Of a stretch of DNA of 20,476 bases, positions 1-7,492 are shown one piece after another. How positions within the stretch are numbered: position 1 is the stretch's first letter; each line of letters opens with the position of its first letter. The stretch is taken from assembly GCA_937952155.1 (NCBI GenBank), contig CALFYH010000447.1, forward strand, positions 1 through 20,476. The letters are read 5' to 3'. Under the pieces are notes generated by a model. It was not told the origin of the DNA and made no database searches. It saw only the letters and a program-made list of their open reading frames with translations. Source of the stretch: an uncultured Saprospiraceae bacterium. GTDB taxonomy: Bacteria > Bacteroidota > Bacteroidia > Chitinophagales > Saprospiraceae. Position numbers and translations under genes: made by a program.

Positions 1-2925
1 AAAGCAGGGATCAAAGACTATAAAACATGGTCCACAGGTGTAGCTATGGATGATGTCAACAATGATGGTTTGATTGATATATATGTATGTAAAGTAGCAA
101 TGAATGATAATAACCCAGATGATCATAACTTGTTGTACATAAACCAAGGTGGCAATACTTTTAAGGAAATGTCTAAAACTTATGGCTTGGACTTTAAGGG
201 ATTTTCGACTCATGCTGGTTTTTTTGATTTTGATAGAGATGGTGATCTAGATATGTATTTGCTCAATCAGAATATTCATAATGTAAATAGTTATGGCACA
301 ATAGATAAGAGAAATCTGAAAGACACTTTAGCTGGCGACGTCTTTTATGAAAATAAGTTAAAAGAAAATGGAAAATTTGAAGATGTTACAGCCCGTGCAG
401 GAATATATAGTAGTCCACTTGGATATGGATTGGGTTTGTCTTTGGGTGATGTAAATAATGATGGTTGGACCGATATTTATGTTGGTAATGACTTTCACGA
501 GAACGATTATTTATATCTGAACAATGGTGACAAAACTTTTAAAGAATCTATAAGTTCGGCTGTGACCCACACAACGCAGTTTAGCATGGGTGTAGATATG
601 GCAGACATGAATAATGATGGCTGGTTGGATATTTTTACTACAGACATGATGCCTTTTGACCCAGCCGTAGTATTAGTATCTGCAGGCGAAGATTCTGACC
701 AGATAAAACAAATAAAGAAGGAGTTTGGTTTTTTGATTCAGACAGCGCGAAATCATTTTCAGATAAACCAAAAAACAGGCACATTTACTGATATAGCATT
801 ATTTACGCGTACTTTTGCTACTGACTGGAGTTGGTCTGTATTACTGCAAGATTTCGATAATGATACCCAAAATGATATTTTCATTACGAATGGTATCGTC
901 AAAAGACCAAACAACCTAGACTACATCAATTTTTTGAATGAACTGGATAACAAAAATCCAAAAGCAAACCCAGACAGGACTAAAAAATTGATAGAAAATA
1001 TGCCTTCCGAGCCACTAAAAAATGTATTTTTCAGAAGTACAGGTGATCTACAATATACTGATATTAGCAAATCTTTAATAGGAAAACCATCTTTTTCTAC
1101 TGGTGCAGCATATAGTGATTTTGATAATGATGGAGACTTAGATATTATTACAAACAATATTAACGAGGAAGCATTTTTGTACGAAAATAAAGCCCAAAAA
1201 CAATCTTATGTTTCTGTAACACTCCAAGGAAATAATGAATTTGCAACTGTCAAAGGAAGTAAGGTTTCTTTATATTATGCTAAAGGATTGTTATCAAAAG
1301 AAGTGCAAACGACTCGAGGATTCATGTCATCTTCAAGCCATCGGGTGCATTTCGGATTAGGCGCAAACAATGTGATTGACTCAATGGTAATACGATGGCC
1401 TGATGGAATGACTCAAACTATAAATAAGCCTGAGATAAATAAAAATTTGGTGGTAAATCGTCCGACAAATAGTGAATTGAAACCATATACATTTGTACAA
1501 AATCAACCCACAAAAAGTTTTGAAGTTTTGCCTATTCGCCATGAAGAAAATCAATACAATGATGAAAATAATGAAAAACTGATCCCTGAAAGACTTTCCA
1601 ATTTGGGTCCAGCTTTGATTAGTGCCGACCTTAATAATGATAAGATTATGGATATGTTTGTTGGTGGTGCAAAAAATCAACCAGCAAGAATATTTTTGGG
1701 CAAATCAGATGGATCTTTCACATTGAAAAAAACACCTGACTTTATTGCAGATGCCAAATATGAAGACGTGGATGCCGCATTGATTGATTTTGATGCAGAT
1801 GGAGATAAAGATATCTATGTCGTAAGTGGTGGCAATGAAGCTAAAGAATTGGACAAGACCCTAGAAGATAGGATTTATATGAACAATGGCAATGGCGATT
1901 TTCGTAGGATTCCTTTATCATTGCCACATACCAATGGTAGTTGCATAGCAATTGCAGATTATGACGGTGATGGATTTGAAGATATATTTGTGGGCAGTAG
2001 ATCTATTCCAGGCAATTATGGCTTATCACCATATAGTTTTATCCTGCGCAATAGAAATGGAATGGGCGTAGAAATCGGATATAAAGAAAGATACGGTATG
2101 ATCACCGATGCACATTGGGTCGATATTAATGGAGATAAAAAGGTAGATTTGGTGATGTGTGGAGACTGGATGAGTATTATGATTCTTGAAAATGACGGGA
2201 AAGGTACGCTTACCAACAAATCAAAGGAATATGGTGTGGATGGAGTTTATGGTATGTGGAATTCTTTAGCGTTTTCAGATTTAAACAAAGATGGTATATT
2301 AGATATCTTAGCAGGAAATACAGGGCTTAATAATAAATGGACTGCATCTGATTCGCTTCCGGTCAAAATGTACGTCGGGGATTTTGATGGTAATGGTTCT
2401 ACTGAGCCATTGATATTTTACCACTATTTTTCAAGATATATTCCTTTTGCACCCTTGGGAACAATGACTTCTCAAATTCCGATGTTAAAAAAGAAATTCA
2501 AAACTTTTTCAAGTTATAAAAATACTCATGATATCGGTGATCTTTTTGATAATAGTAAAGATAAGATCGTGGAAACCAAAAATGTTAATGAATTGAGATC
2601 CATGTATTTCATTTCAAAAAATAAGAAATTTACACCAGTACCTTTTAATAAAGAAGAACAGTTAAGTGATATCATGGATATTGAAATCGACCAAGCTGGA
2701 AGAATTTATTATGTAGGTAACAATTGGAATTATGTATCGGATTTAGGTCCTTCTACTTCAAATGCTGGTAGAATGCTTGGTGAATTCAATATATCTTCGG
2801 GTACATTTGCAAAATCACTTTCCCTTTCATTACCCAACCAATTAAATGGCCGTAAAATTAAATTATTAGACAAAGATAGAATGTTAGTAGCTGATAATAA
2901 TGGATATATATATATAGTAAAATAA
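1..2925 (+). CDS. FG-GAP/VCBS repeat protein with ASPIC/UnbV domain (CRTAC1-like), 5' end missing
   Basis: The frame is open from base 1, and the residues before the first in-window ATG (nt 46) already read like a repeat unit, so the gene begins outside the window and 974 residues are visible. At least twelve Asp-rich loops of the DxDxDGxxD type are present, for example DVNNDGLID near nt 52, DFDRDGDLD near 229, DFDNDGDLD near 1120, DFDADGDKD near 1789 and DYDGDGFED near 1960. These are Ca2+-binding FG-GAP repeats that build beta-propellers. Between two blocks of repeats, at about nt 1240-1460, lies an ASPIC/UnbV domain (RGFMSSSSHRVHFGLG, then WPDG). Such proteins in Bacteroidota are usually secreted or surface-anchored and often sit near SusC/SusD pairs. 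The signal peptide would be upstream and cannot be seen. No type IX secretion C-terminal domain is evident. The specific ligand is unknown. Confidence 0.93.
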   Translation, partial: KAGIKDYKTWSTGVAMDDVNNDGLIDIYVCKVAMNDNNPDDHNLLYINQGGNTFKEMSKTYGLDFKGFSTHAGFFDFDRDGDLDMYLLNQNIHNVNSYGTIDKRNLKDTLAGDVFYENKLKENGKFEDVTARAGIYSSPLGYGLGLSLGDVNNDGWTDIYVGNDFHENDYLYLNNGDKTFKESISSAVTHTTQFSMGVDMADMNNDGWLDIFTTDMMPFDPAVVLVSAGEDSDQIKQIKKEFGFLIQTARNHFQINQKTGTFTDIALFTRTFATDWSWSVLLQDFDNDTQNDIFITNGIVKRPNNLDYINFLNELDNKNPKANPDRTKKLIENMPSEPLKNVFFRSTGDLQYTDISKSLIGKPSFSTGAAYSDFDNDGDLDIITNNINEEAFLYENKAQKQSYVSVTLQGNNEFATVKGSKVSLYYAKGLLSKEVQTTRGFMSSSSHRVHFGLGANNVIDSMVIRWPDGMTQTINKPEINKNLVVNRPTNSELKPYTFVQNQPTKSFEVLPIRHEENQYNDENNEKLIPERLSNLGPALISADLNNDKIMDMFVGGAKNQPARIFLGKSDGSFTLKKTPDFIADAKYEDVDAALIDFDADGDKDIYVVSGGNEAKELDKTLEDRIYMNNGNGDFRRIPLSLPHTNGSCIAIADYDGDGFEDIFVGSRSIPGNYGLSPYSFILRNRNGMGVEIGYKERYGMITDAHWVDINGDKKVDLVMCGDWMSIMILENDGKGTLTNKSKEYGVDGVYGMWNSLAFSDLNKDGILDILAGNTGLNNKWTASDSLPVKMYVGDFDGNGSTEPLIFYHYFSRYIPFAPLGTMTSQIPMLKKKFKTFSSYKNTHDIGDLFDNSKDKIVETKNVNELRSMYFISKNKKFTPVPFNKEEQLSDIMDIEIDQAGRIYYVGNNWNYVSDLGPSTSNAGRMLGEFNISSGTFAKSLSLSLPNQLNGRKIKLLDKDRMLVADNNGYIYIVK

Positions 2926-2984
2926 CATGTATAATCTTTTGTTTTCTACGATCTTTCTATTTTACATTTTTCCTTTCCTTTCAC

Positions 2985-2992
2985 TATCTTTG
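2985..2992 (+). promoter_or_regulatory. -7 box of the ABC operon, almost abutting the start codon
   Basis: TATCTTTG matches the Bacteroidota housekeeping -7 consensus TAnnTTTG exactly. Only CATC separates it from the ATG at 2997. With the usual spacing, transcription would start at or within a base of the start codon, giving a leaderless or near-leaderless mRNA. No good -33 TTG is seen at the expected distance; the upstream stretch is pyrimidine-rich. Confidence 0.6.
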
Positions 2993-2996
2993 CATC

Positions 2997-3629
2997 ATGA
3001 TTGCAACAAAAGATGTAAAATATAAGTATCCCGGTAGTACACCGATTGTTTTTCCTGACATCCAATGCAAAGCAAACGATATTTTGTTGATTTTGGGTAC
3101 ATCAGGTGTTGGAAAAACCACATTACTCCATTTATTGGGTGGCATTCTTTCGGTACAACAAGGTAGTGTCATCATTGGCGACCGCGAGCTAAACAAGCTT
3201 TCAGGTGCTGCCACGGATCAATTCAGAGGCCAAAACATTGGTATCATTTTTCAGCAAAATCACTTTGTCGATGCCTTGAATGTTATCGAAAATGTTATGC
3301 TTGCCCAAAGTTTGGCAGGCAAAACTTCAGACAAAAAAGCTGCTCAGTCACTGCTCGATAGGTTAAATATTGGTCACAAAGCCAATCAACATATCAAAGA
3401 TCTAAGTCAAGGTGAAAAACAACGAGTAGCTATCGCACGTGCTATCATTAACCAACCGAAAGTTATTCTAGCTGATGAGCCTACTTCGGCATTGGACGAT
3501 ATTAATTGTGATGAGGTATTGAAATTGCTGAAAGAACAAGCTAAAGCTGCGGGCTCAGCACTCGTAATAGTAACCCATGATACTCGTCTTAAAGACAATA
3601 TACCTAACCATGTAATCCTACAATCATAA
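2997..3629 (+). CDS. ABC transporter ATP-binding protein (LolD/MacB type)
   Basis: This 210-residue cytoplasmic ATPase energises the permease encoded directly downstream. All nucleotide-binding motifs are intact: Walker A GTSGVGKTT (residues 34-42), Q-loop Gln86, signature LSQGEKQR (136-143), Walker B VILADEP (156-162), D-loop SALD (164-167) and switch His194. Length and signature fit the LolD/MacB/FtsE group, which pairs with FtsX-fold permeases rather than classical importers. Its TAA shares one base with the ATG of the permease (TAATG at 3627-3631), indicating translational coupling. The start at 2997 is supported by the -7 box just before it. The substrate cannot be read from the ATPase. 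The neighbouring His-rich permease and DUF3299-like proteins suggest a role in metal (zinc) homeostasis, which is inference. Confidence 0.95.
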   Translation: MIATKDVKYKYPGSTPIVFPDIQCKANDILLILGTSGVGKTTLLHLLGGILSVQQGSVIIGDRELNKLSGAATDQFRGQNIGIIFQQNHFVDALNVIENVMLAQSLAGKTSDKKAAQSLLDRLNIGHKANQHIKDLSQGEKQRVAIARAIINQPKVILADEPTSALDDINCDEVLKLLKEQAKAAGSALVIVTHDTRLKDNIPNHVILQS

Positions 3630-4981
3630 TGAGCATCCTTCAATTAGCTTGGCGCAACATCATCAAAAATCCACTCAATTTGCTCATGAGTATTATACTT
3701 TTTGGCTTGGGTGTAGGTTTAATTTCTTTTTTACTTCTCTTCAATCATCAGCTCAAAGATAAATTTGACAAAAATTTGGCTGAAATAGACCTTGTCGTAG
3801 GAGCTAAAGGTAGTCCATTACAGATGATTCTCTGTAATATGTACCATGTGGACAATCCTACTGGCAATATTCCAATCAAAAATGCAGCACCTTTATTAAA
3901 AGATTTGCATCCATTGATCAAAAAGGCGATTCCACTTTCTTTGGGTGATAATTTTAAGACATATAGGATAGTAGGTACCAACCACGACTTTCCTGCTTTG
4001 TATGAGGCAAAATTGAATGAAGGTAAGTTGTGGGCAAAAGACTTTGAAGTTACGATCGGGAAGTCAGTAGCAGAAGAAACTGGGCTCAAATTGGGTGATA
4101 AATTTGTGAGTTCTCATGGTTTTAATGCTGACGATCATACCCACGACGAACAGTCTTTTGTAGTTGTAGGTATATTGGAAGGTACAGGAGCAGTGGTAGA
4201 TCAGTTGATTTTGACCAATACAGCATCTATTTGGTTGGTTCATGCTGGTCATGGAGATGAGGCAGAACATGATGAATCCGAAGAAAATCATAATCATGAA
4301 GCAGAAGGCCACGAAGGACATGCACATGAAGATCATGCACATGAAGAAAACGAACAAACAGGAGATAATCACGAACACGGTGATTCTCACCTACATGACA
4401 ATAGCAACTCCGACTTGCTGCACCATCAAGAACAGGAGATAACTTCTGTTTTGATTCAATACAAGAGCAGAACCAATTTTCAGGCACTCAATTTTGGTCG
4501 CAATATCAATGAAAACACCGAAATGCAGGCAGCTTCACCAGCTATTGAGATAAACAGGCTTTACAATATGATCGGTGTTGGTACAGAGGCGCTAAGGTGG
4601 TTGGCGATTTTGATAGCTATGGTGTCGGCACTTAGTATCTTTATTTCTCTTTTCAAAAGCATGAGAGAACGTAAGTATGAGCTGGCAATCATCAGAGTGT
4701 TAGGAGCGGGTAGGATTAAGGTATTCATGTTGATTATCTTAGAAGGATTAATATTAGCGATTATTGGATTTTTGATAGGTACAGCCTTAAGTCATATAGG
4801 AATGGAACTTGTAGCCAAATATTTGAAAGCAGACTTCAGGTATAGTTTTACAGGATGGAAGTTTCTGGATGAAGAATGGTGGGTATTGGGTGTTTCGTTG
4901 ATATTAGGAATAATTGCTTCTATAATACCAGCAATTCAAGCGGCGAATACCGACATTAACAAAACTTTATCACAAAAATAG
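3629..4981 (+). CDS. FtsX/MacB-type ABC permease with a His-rich periplasmic insert
   Basis: This 450-residue inner-membrane protein has the FtsX/MacB layout: one membrane segment near residues 17-39, a large extracytoplasmic domain, then three segments near 327-350, 372-395 and 420-440. The C-terminal part carries the typical RKYELAIIRVLGA coupling region. The oddity is residues 205-266, within the extracytoplasmic domain: 16 His in 62 residues mixed with many Asp and Glu, including HAHED and HAHEE units. A second small cluster (HGFNADDHTHD, 163-173) lies upstream. This looks like a divalent-metal-binding loop, with Zn2+ most likely. The gene overlaps the ATPase by one base and is followed 56 bp later by two DUF3299-like genes. 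The arrangement recalls the zinc-limitation operons zrg of Vibrio and PA4063-PA4066 of Pseudomonas. It could otherwise be a lipoprotein or peptide exporter of the MacB superfamily, so the substrate is uncertain. Confidence 0.9.
   Translation: MSILQLAWRNIIKNPLNLLMSIILFGLGVGLISFLLLFNHQLKDKFDKNLAEIDLVVGAKGSPLQMILCNMYHVDNPTGNIPIKNAAPLLKDLHPLIKKAIPLSLGDNFKTYRIVGTNHDFPALYEAKLNEGKLWAKDFEVTIGKSVAEETGLKLGDKFVSSHGFNADDHTHDEQSFVVVGILEGTGAVVDQLILTNTASIWLVHAGHGDEAEHDESEENHNHEAEGHEGHAHEDHAHEENEQTGDNHEHGDSHLHDNSNSDLLHHQEQEITSVLIQYKSRTNFQALNFGRNINENTEMQAASPAIEINRLYNMIGVGTEALRWLAILIAMVSALSIFISLFKSMRERKYELAIIRVLGAGRIKVFMLIILEGLILAIIGFLIGTALSHIGMELVAKYLKADFRYSFTGWKFLDEEWWVLGVSLILGIIASIIPAIQAANTDINKTLSQK
4319..4347 (+). 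repeat. 14-bp tandem direct repeat inside the His-rich loop
   Basis: CATGCACATGAAGA occurs at 4319-4332 and again at 4334-4347, a 15-bp period equal to five codons (HAHED/HAHEE). The near-identity at DNA level suggests that the His-rich segment grew by local, in-frame duplication. Confidence 0.85.
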
Positions 4982-5037
4982 AGAAAGTTTGAATCAATTC
5001 TCGATTGTGAATCGTTATTAAAGAACAAAGCGAAGTA

Positions 5038-5496
5038 GTGGCCATTTTTCCAAATAAATATTGGGTTTTCGTGATTTTTAATCTTAGTGTATTGATAGGT
5101 ATCAATGCGCAATCCAAGGATATGTGGACGACCTTGGGTTTGGTTACATTTCGCACGACATACAATCCGGAATACATGATGGAAACCAAAATTCCGAAAA
5201 TATCTGGTGCAGTTGAGAAAATTGATGGGACAATCATAGAAGTTGAAGGATACATTATTCCGCTGACAGGTCAGATTTCCCAAAGTCATTTTATGTTGAG
5301 CAAATTTCCCCAAAGTACTTGTTTTTTCTGTGGAAAAGCTGGCCCAGAAACAGCGATGCAAGTATTTATGAAAAACAATCAGAAGGTAAAAATTACGGAG
5401 CGAAAAGTTAAAGTAAAAGGCACCTTACTTGTCAATCCTAAGGATGCGTCAAGCTTGCTTTACACACTCGAGAACGCCGAAATATTTGAATTATAA
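5038..5496 (+). CDS. Secreted DUF3299-like protein, copy A
   Basis: This small exported protein has 152 residues. A signal peptide covers residues 1-24 (hydrophobic core YWVFVIFNLSVLIGINA, cleavage likely after Ala24), so the mature protein should be periplasmic or a lipid-free secreted form. The core contains GYIIPLTG (71-78) and CFFCGKAGPE (95-104), followed by a KVKVKGTL strand. The GY(I/V)IPL...C pattern resembles DUF3299 proteins, in which a Cys/His segment follows the strand. Here the Cys-x-x-Cys pair suggests a metal site or redox pair. I propose GTG at 5038 as the start: an in-frame stop lies at 5008-5010, no ATG precedes the signal peptide, and GTG gives a proper n-region. The next gene is a paralogue 18 bp downstream. 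The family's function is not established; association with the upstream ABC transporter is inferred from context. Confidence 0.82.
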   Translation: MAIFPNKYWVFVIFNLSVLIGINAQSKDMWTTLGLVTFRTTYNPEYMMETKIPKISGAVEKIDGTIIEVEGYIIPLTGQISQSHFMLSKFPQSTCFFCGKAGPETAMQVFMKNNQKVKITERKVKVKGTLLVNPKDASSLLYTLENAEIFEL

Positions 5497-5514
5497 TGTA
5501 CAAAAATTAACAGC

Positions 5515-5961
5515 ATGAGATCATTAATTTTTATAATATCTTTATTGTTTTGTTCATCCCTTATTTACAGTCAAACACCAAAAGAAGACAATATATGGAA
5601 GTCTTTGGCTAAGATTAGTTATAAAAAGGAATACGACGAATTGATGGGATTTAAGGTGGATAAACCTGTATTTAGCGAGTCCGTAAAAGCATTGGAAAAC
5701 AAAGAATTTACTATCAAAGGATATATTATTCCTATCGAAGGCTATAAGTCGCATAAGGAATTTATTTTTTCAGCTTATCCATATAGTATGTGTTTTTTTT
5801 GCGGCGGAGCAGGCCCAGAAACAGTAATGGAAGTAGAAGCATTAGAAGGTATCAAATATTCGGCAGATGCTATCACTATCCGTGGCACCTTGAAGCTCAA
5901 TGACAAGGATATCAGCAGATTGATGTACAAAATGGTAAATGTAAAATTAGTGAAGAACTAA
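5515..5961 (+). CDS. Secreted DUF3299-like protein, copy B (paralogue of the preceding gene)
   Basis: The gene encodes 148 residues with a signal peptide at 1-19 (MRSLIFIISLLFCSSLIYS, cleavage before Gln20). The domain matches the preceding gene along its length: IWKSLAKISYKKEYD aligns with the copy A start of the mature protein, GYIIPIEG is at 69-76, CFFCGGAGPE at 93-102, then a TIRGTLKLN strand and a conserved C-terminal ML/VN strand. The two copies therefore arose by duplication, though they have diverged outside the motifs. Spacing is 18 bp to copy A and 14 bp to the LpxD-like gene, so all three are probably cotranscribed. The retained Cys pair in both copies argues that it is functionally required, for metal binding or thiol chemistry. 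The two copies could act as a heteromer or on different metal states, but nothing in the sequence decides this. Confidence 0.85.
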   Translation: MRSLIFIISLLFCSSLIYSQTPKEDNIWKSLAKISYKKEYDELMGFKVDKPVFSESVKALENKEFTIKGYIIPIEGYKSHKEFIFSAYPYSMCFFCGGAGPETVMEVEALEGIKYSADAITIRGTLKLNDKDISRLMYKMVNVKLVKN

Positions 5962-5975
5962 CAAAATTCAAGTGT

Positions 5976-6899
5976 ATGAATTTTCAAAATCCAGTATCAG
6001 TAGCTGAGATTGCCCAAAAATACGGGCTTAAATTATATGGAGATGCTTCGTTATTTGCTTTGGGTATCAACGAAATACACAAAGTAAGACCTGGAGATAT
6101 CACTTTTGTAGATGTAGAAAAATATTATGCCAAATCATTGAATTCGGCAGCTACCATTATTATTATCAATAAGGAAGTACCTTGTCCTGATGGCAAAGTG
6201 TTGCTGATTACTGACGATCCTTTTGCTGTATATAATCAGATGGTTTGGGAACAAAGACCAATGAAGTATTTGTCATCCGATCGGGGCGAAAATTTGAAAA
6301 TCGGAGATAATACCCATATTGATTATGGTGCTGTCATTGGACATGATGTTATAATCGGCAATGATTGCTATATTCAGTCAGGTGCATTTATCGGAGATGG
6401 AACGATCATTGGTGACCGCGTTAATATCCAAGCTGGTGCATTGATTGGTACAGACGCTTTCTACTTCAAAAAAATAAATGGACATTATACAAAATGGCGC
6501 TCTGGTGGACGTGTCATTATAGAAAATGATGTGGAAGTCGGCGCAGGATGTACCATAAATCGTGGAGTTTCGGGCGAAACGATTATAGGTGAAGGTACCA
6601 AAATGGATTGCCAGGTACATATCGGCCATGGCGTCGTGATTGGTAAACATTGTCTTATCGTCGCACAGACTGGCATAGCCGGAAAATCTAGTATCGGTGA
6701 TTATTCCACCATTTACGGACAAGTAGGTATTGCTCAAAATGTGCACATTGGTGCAAAGTCTGTTATTTTGGGCAAAAGTGGTGTATCCAAAGACCTCGAA
6801 GGTGGCAAAACCTATTATGGCACTCCAGCTGGCGATGCAAAGGAAAAATTTAGAGAGATAGCCGCAGTAAAAATGCTAATTGACGAAAGTGCAATCTGA
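5976..6899 (+). CDS. LpxD-like N-acyltransferase, short Bacteroidota paralogue
   Basis: This 307-residue protein has an N-terminal uridine-binding LpxD domain (about 1-100, with DDPFAVYNQMV matching the family's DPY.AY segment) followed by a left-handed beta-helix of hexapeptide repeats (about 105-265: IGDNTHIDYGAVIGHDVIIG and similar). LpxD adds a 3-hydroxyacyl chain to UDP-3-O-acyl-glucosamine in lipid A synthesis, in the cytoplasm. This copy is shorter than the canonical ~340 residues and lacks the C-terminal helix. The segment that carries the catalytic base in LpxD is kept (VHIGHGVVIG), but the second conserved His, in the GQVGIxGH turn, is replaced here (GQVGIAQN). Bacteroidota commonly encode both a full LpxD and such a short version, so this may use a different acyl donor or nucleotide sugar. 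It follows the DUF3299 pair by 14 bp. True LpxD identity is uncertain, so no symbol is given. Confidence 0.85.
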   Translation: MNFQNPVSVAEIAQKYGLKLYGDASLFALGINEIHKVRPGDITFVDVEKYYAKSLNSAATIIIINKEVPCPDGKVLLITDDPFAVYNQMVWEQRPMKYLSSDRGENLKIGDNTHIDYGAVIGHDVIIGNDCYIQSGAFIGDGTIIGDRVNIQAGALIGTDAFYFKKINGHYTKWRSGGRVIIENDVEVGAGCTINRGVSGETIIGEGTKMDCQVHIGHGVVIGKHCLIVAQTGIAGKSSIGDYSTIYGQVGIAQNVHIGAKSVILGKSGVSKDLEGGKTYYGTPAGDAKEKFREIAAVKMLIDESAI

Positions 6900-6906
6900 T
6901 TTCCTC

Positions 6907-7428
6907 ATGTCAGAAACAGTAGAATTTGTTTCAGTTGCAACAGTATTTCCCGACTCACCATTATGGGGATGGCATTTTACTGTACCTGAAGAGATAGCTA
7001 CCAAATTTATCGAGGGTGCAGATCGCAGAGTCATTTGTCGCATCAATGAAAAGCTGACCATTAATGCCGCTTTGATGCCAAATAAGAATTTCTGGTTTGT
7101 GATGTTGAATCAAAAGAATATTAAAATCCTTGGTGTACAACCCGAAACTCCAATTCGGATTGTAATGCAAAAAGATCAATCAGAATTTGGAATGCCTGTT
7201 CCTGAAGAATTCAGAGAAGTACTGGATCAGGATCCACAAGCTGAAAAATATTTTATGTCACTTACACCAGGCAAAAAGCGAACATTGCTTTATCTAGTAG
7301 GAAATGTCAAAAATTCTGACAGCCGTATTAGAAAATCATTGGCTATAGCCGATCATTTGACAGTGAATAAAGGTCAGATAGACTTCAAATTGCTCAATGA
7401 AGCATTCAAAGCTTATAATAAAATGTAA
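6907..7428 (+). CDS. YdeI/OmpD-associated family protein with DUF1905-like N-terminus
   Basis: The gene encodes 173 residues from the ATG at 6907. The N-terminal half (WGWHFTVPEEIATKF, then RRVICRINEKLTINAALMP) has the form of the DUF1905 beta-barrel. The C-terminal half (VPEEFREVL, ... YFMSLTPGKKRTLLYLVGNVKNSDSRIRKSLAIADHL) matches the YdeI/OmpD-associated region, in which a short helical domain ends in a K/R-rich repeat. The biochemical role is not known; family members have been linked to resistance against cationic peptides and bacteriocins. The frame also extends to a TTG at 6880 inside lpxD-like, but the ATG seven bases after the lpxD-like stop is the better start. It is the last gene of the tight run that begins with the ABC ATPase, followed by 64 bp and a new promoter. 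Confidence 0.8.
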   Translation: MSETVEFVSVATVFPDSPLWGWHFTVPEEIATKFIEGADRRVICRINEKLTINAALMPNKNFWFVMLNQKNIKILGVQPETPIRIVMQKDQSEFGMPVPEEFREVLDQDPQAEKYFMSLTPGKKRTLLYLVGNVKNSDSRIRKSLAIADHLTVNKGQIDFKLLNEAFKAYNKM

Positions 7429-7466
7429 ACGAGACCGATTTACCACTTCATGCTTTTAATTTTGAA

Positions 7467-7474
7467 TAACTTTG
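7467..7474 (+). promoter_or_regulatory. -7 box upstream of the glutaminyl cyclotransferase gene
   Basis: TAACTTTG fits TAnnTTTG exactly, and the ATG follows 18 bases after it, so a leader of roughly 15 nt is predicted. No convincing -33 element is visible at the normal distance. It suggests that the cyclotransferase has its own promoter rather than depending on the upstream operon. Confidence 0.5.
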
Positions 7475-7492
7475 CGTAAAATTTGATAATCG

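Noticed and set aside
4064..4487. Minus-strand and alternative frames over the His-rich loop
   Set aside because: They arise from the repetitive CAT/GAA codons of the permease and have Met/Cys/Phe-rich or His-rich products with no domain.
5791..5803. Run of eight T in the second DUF3299-like gene as a frameshift site
   Set aside because: The run encodes the conserved CFFC motif in frame, and the copy A gene has the same residues, so no frameshift is indicated.
6880..6906. Extended TTG start for the YdeI-like protein
   Set aside because: It would overlap the end of the lpxD-like gene; the ATG at 6907 gives a normal N-terminus seven bases after the previous stop.
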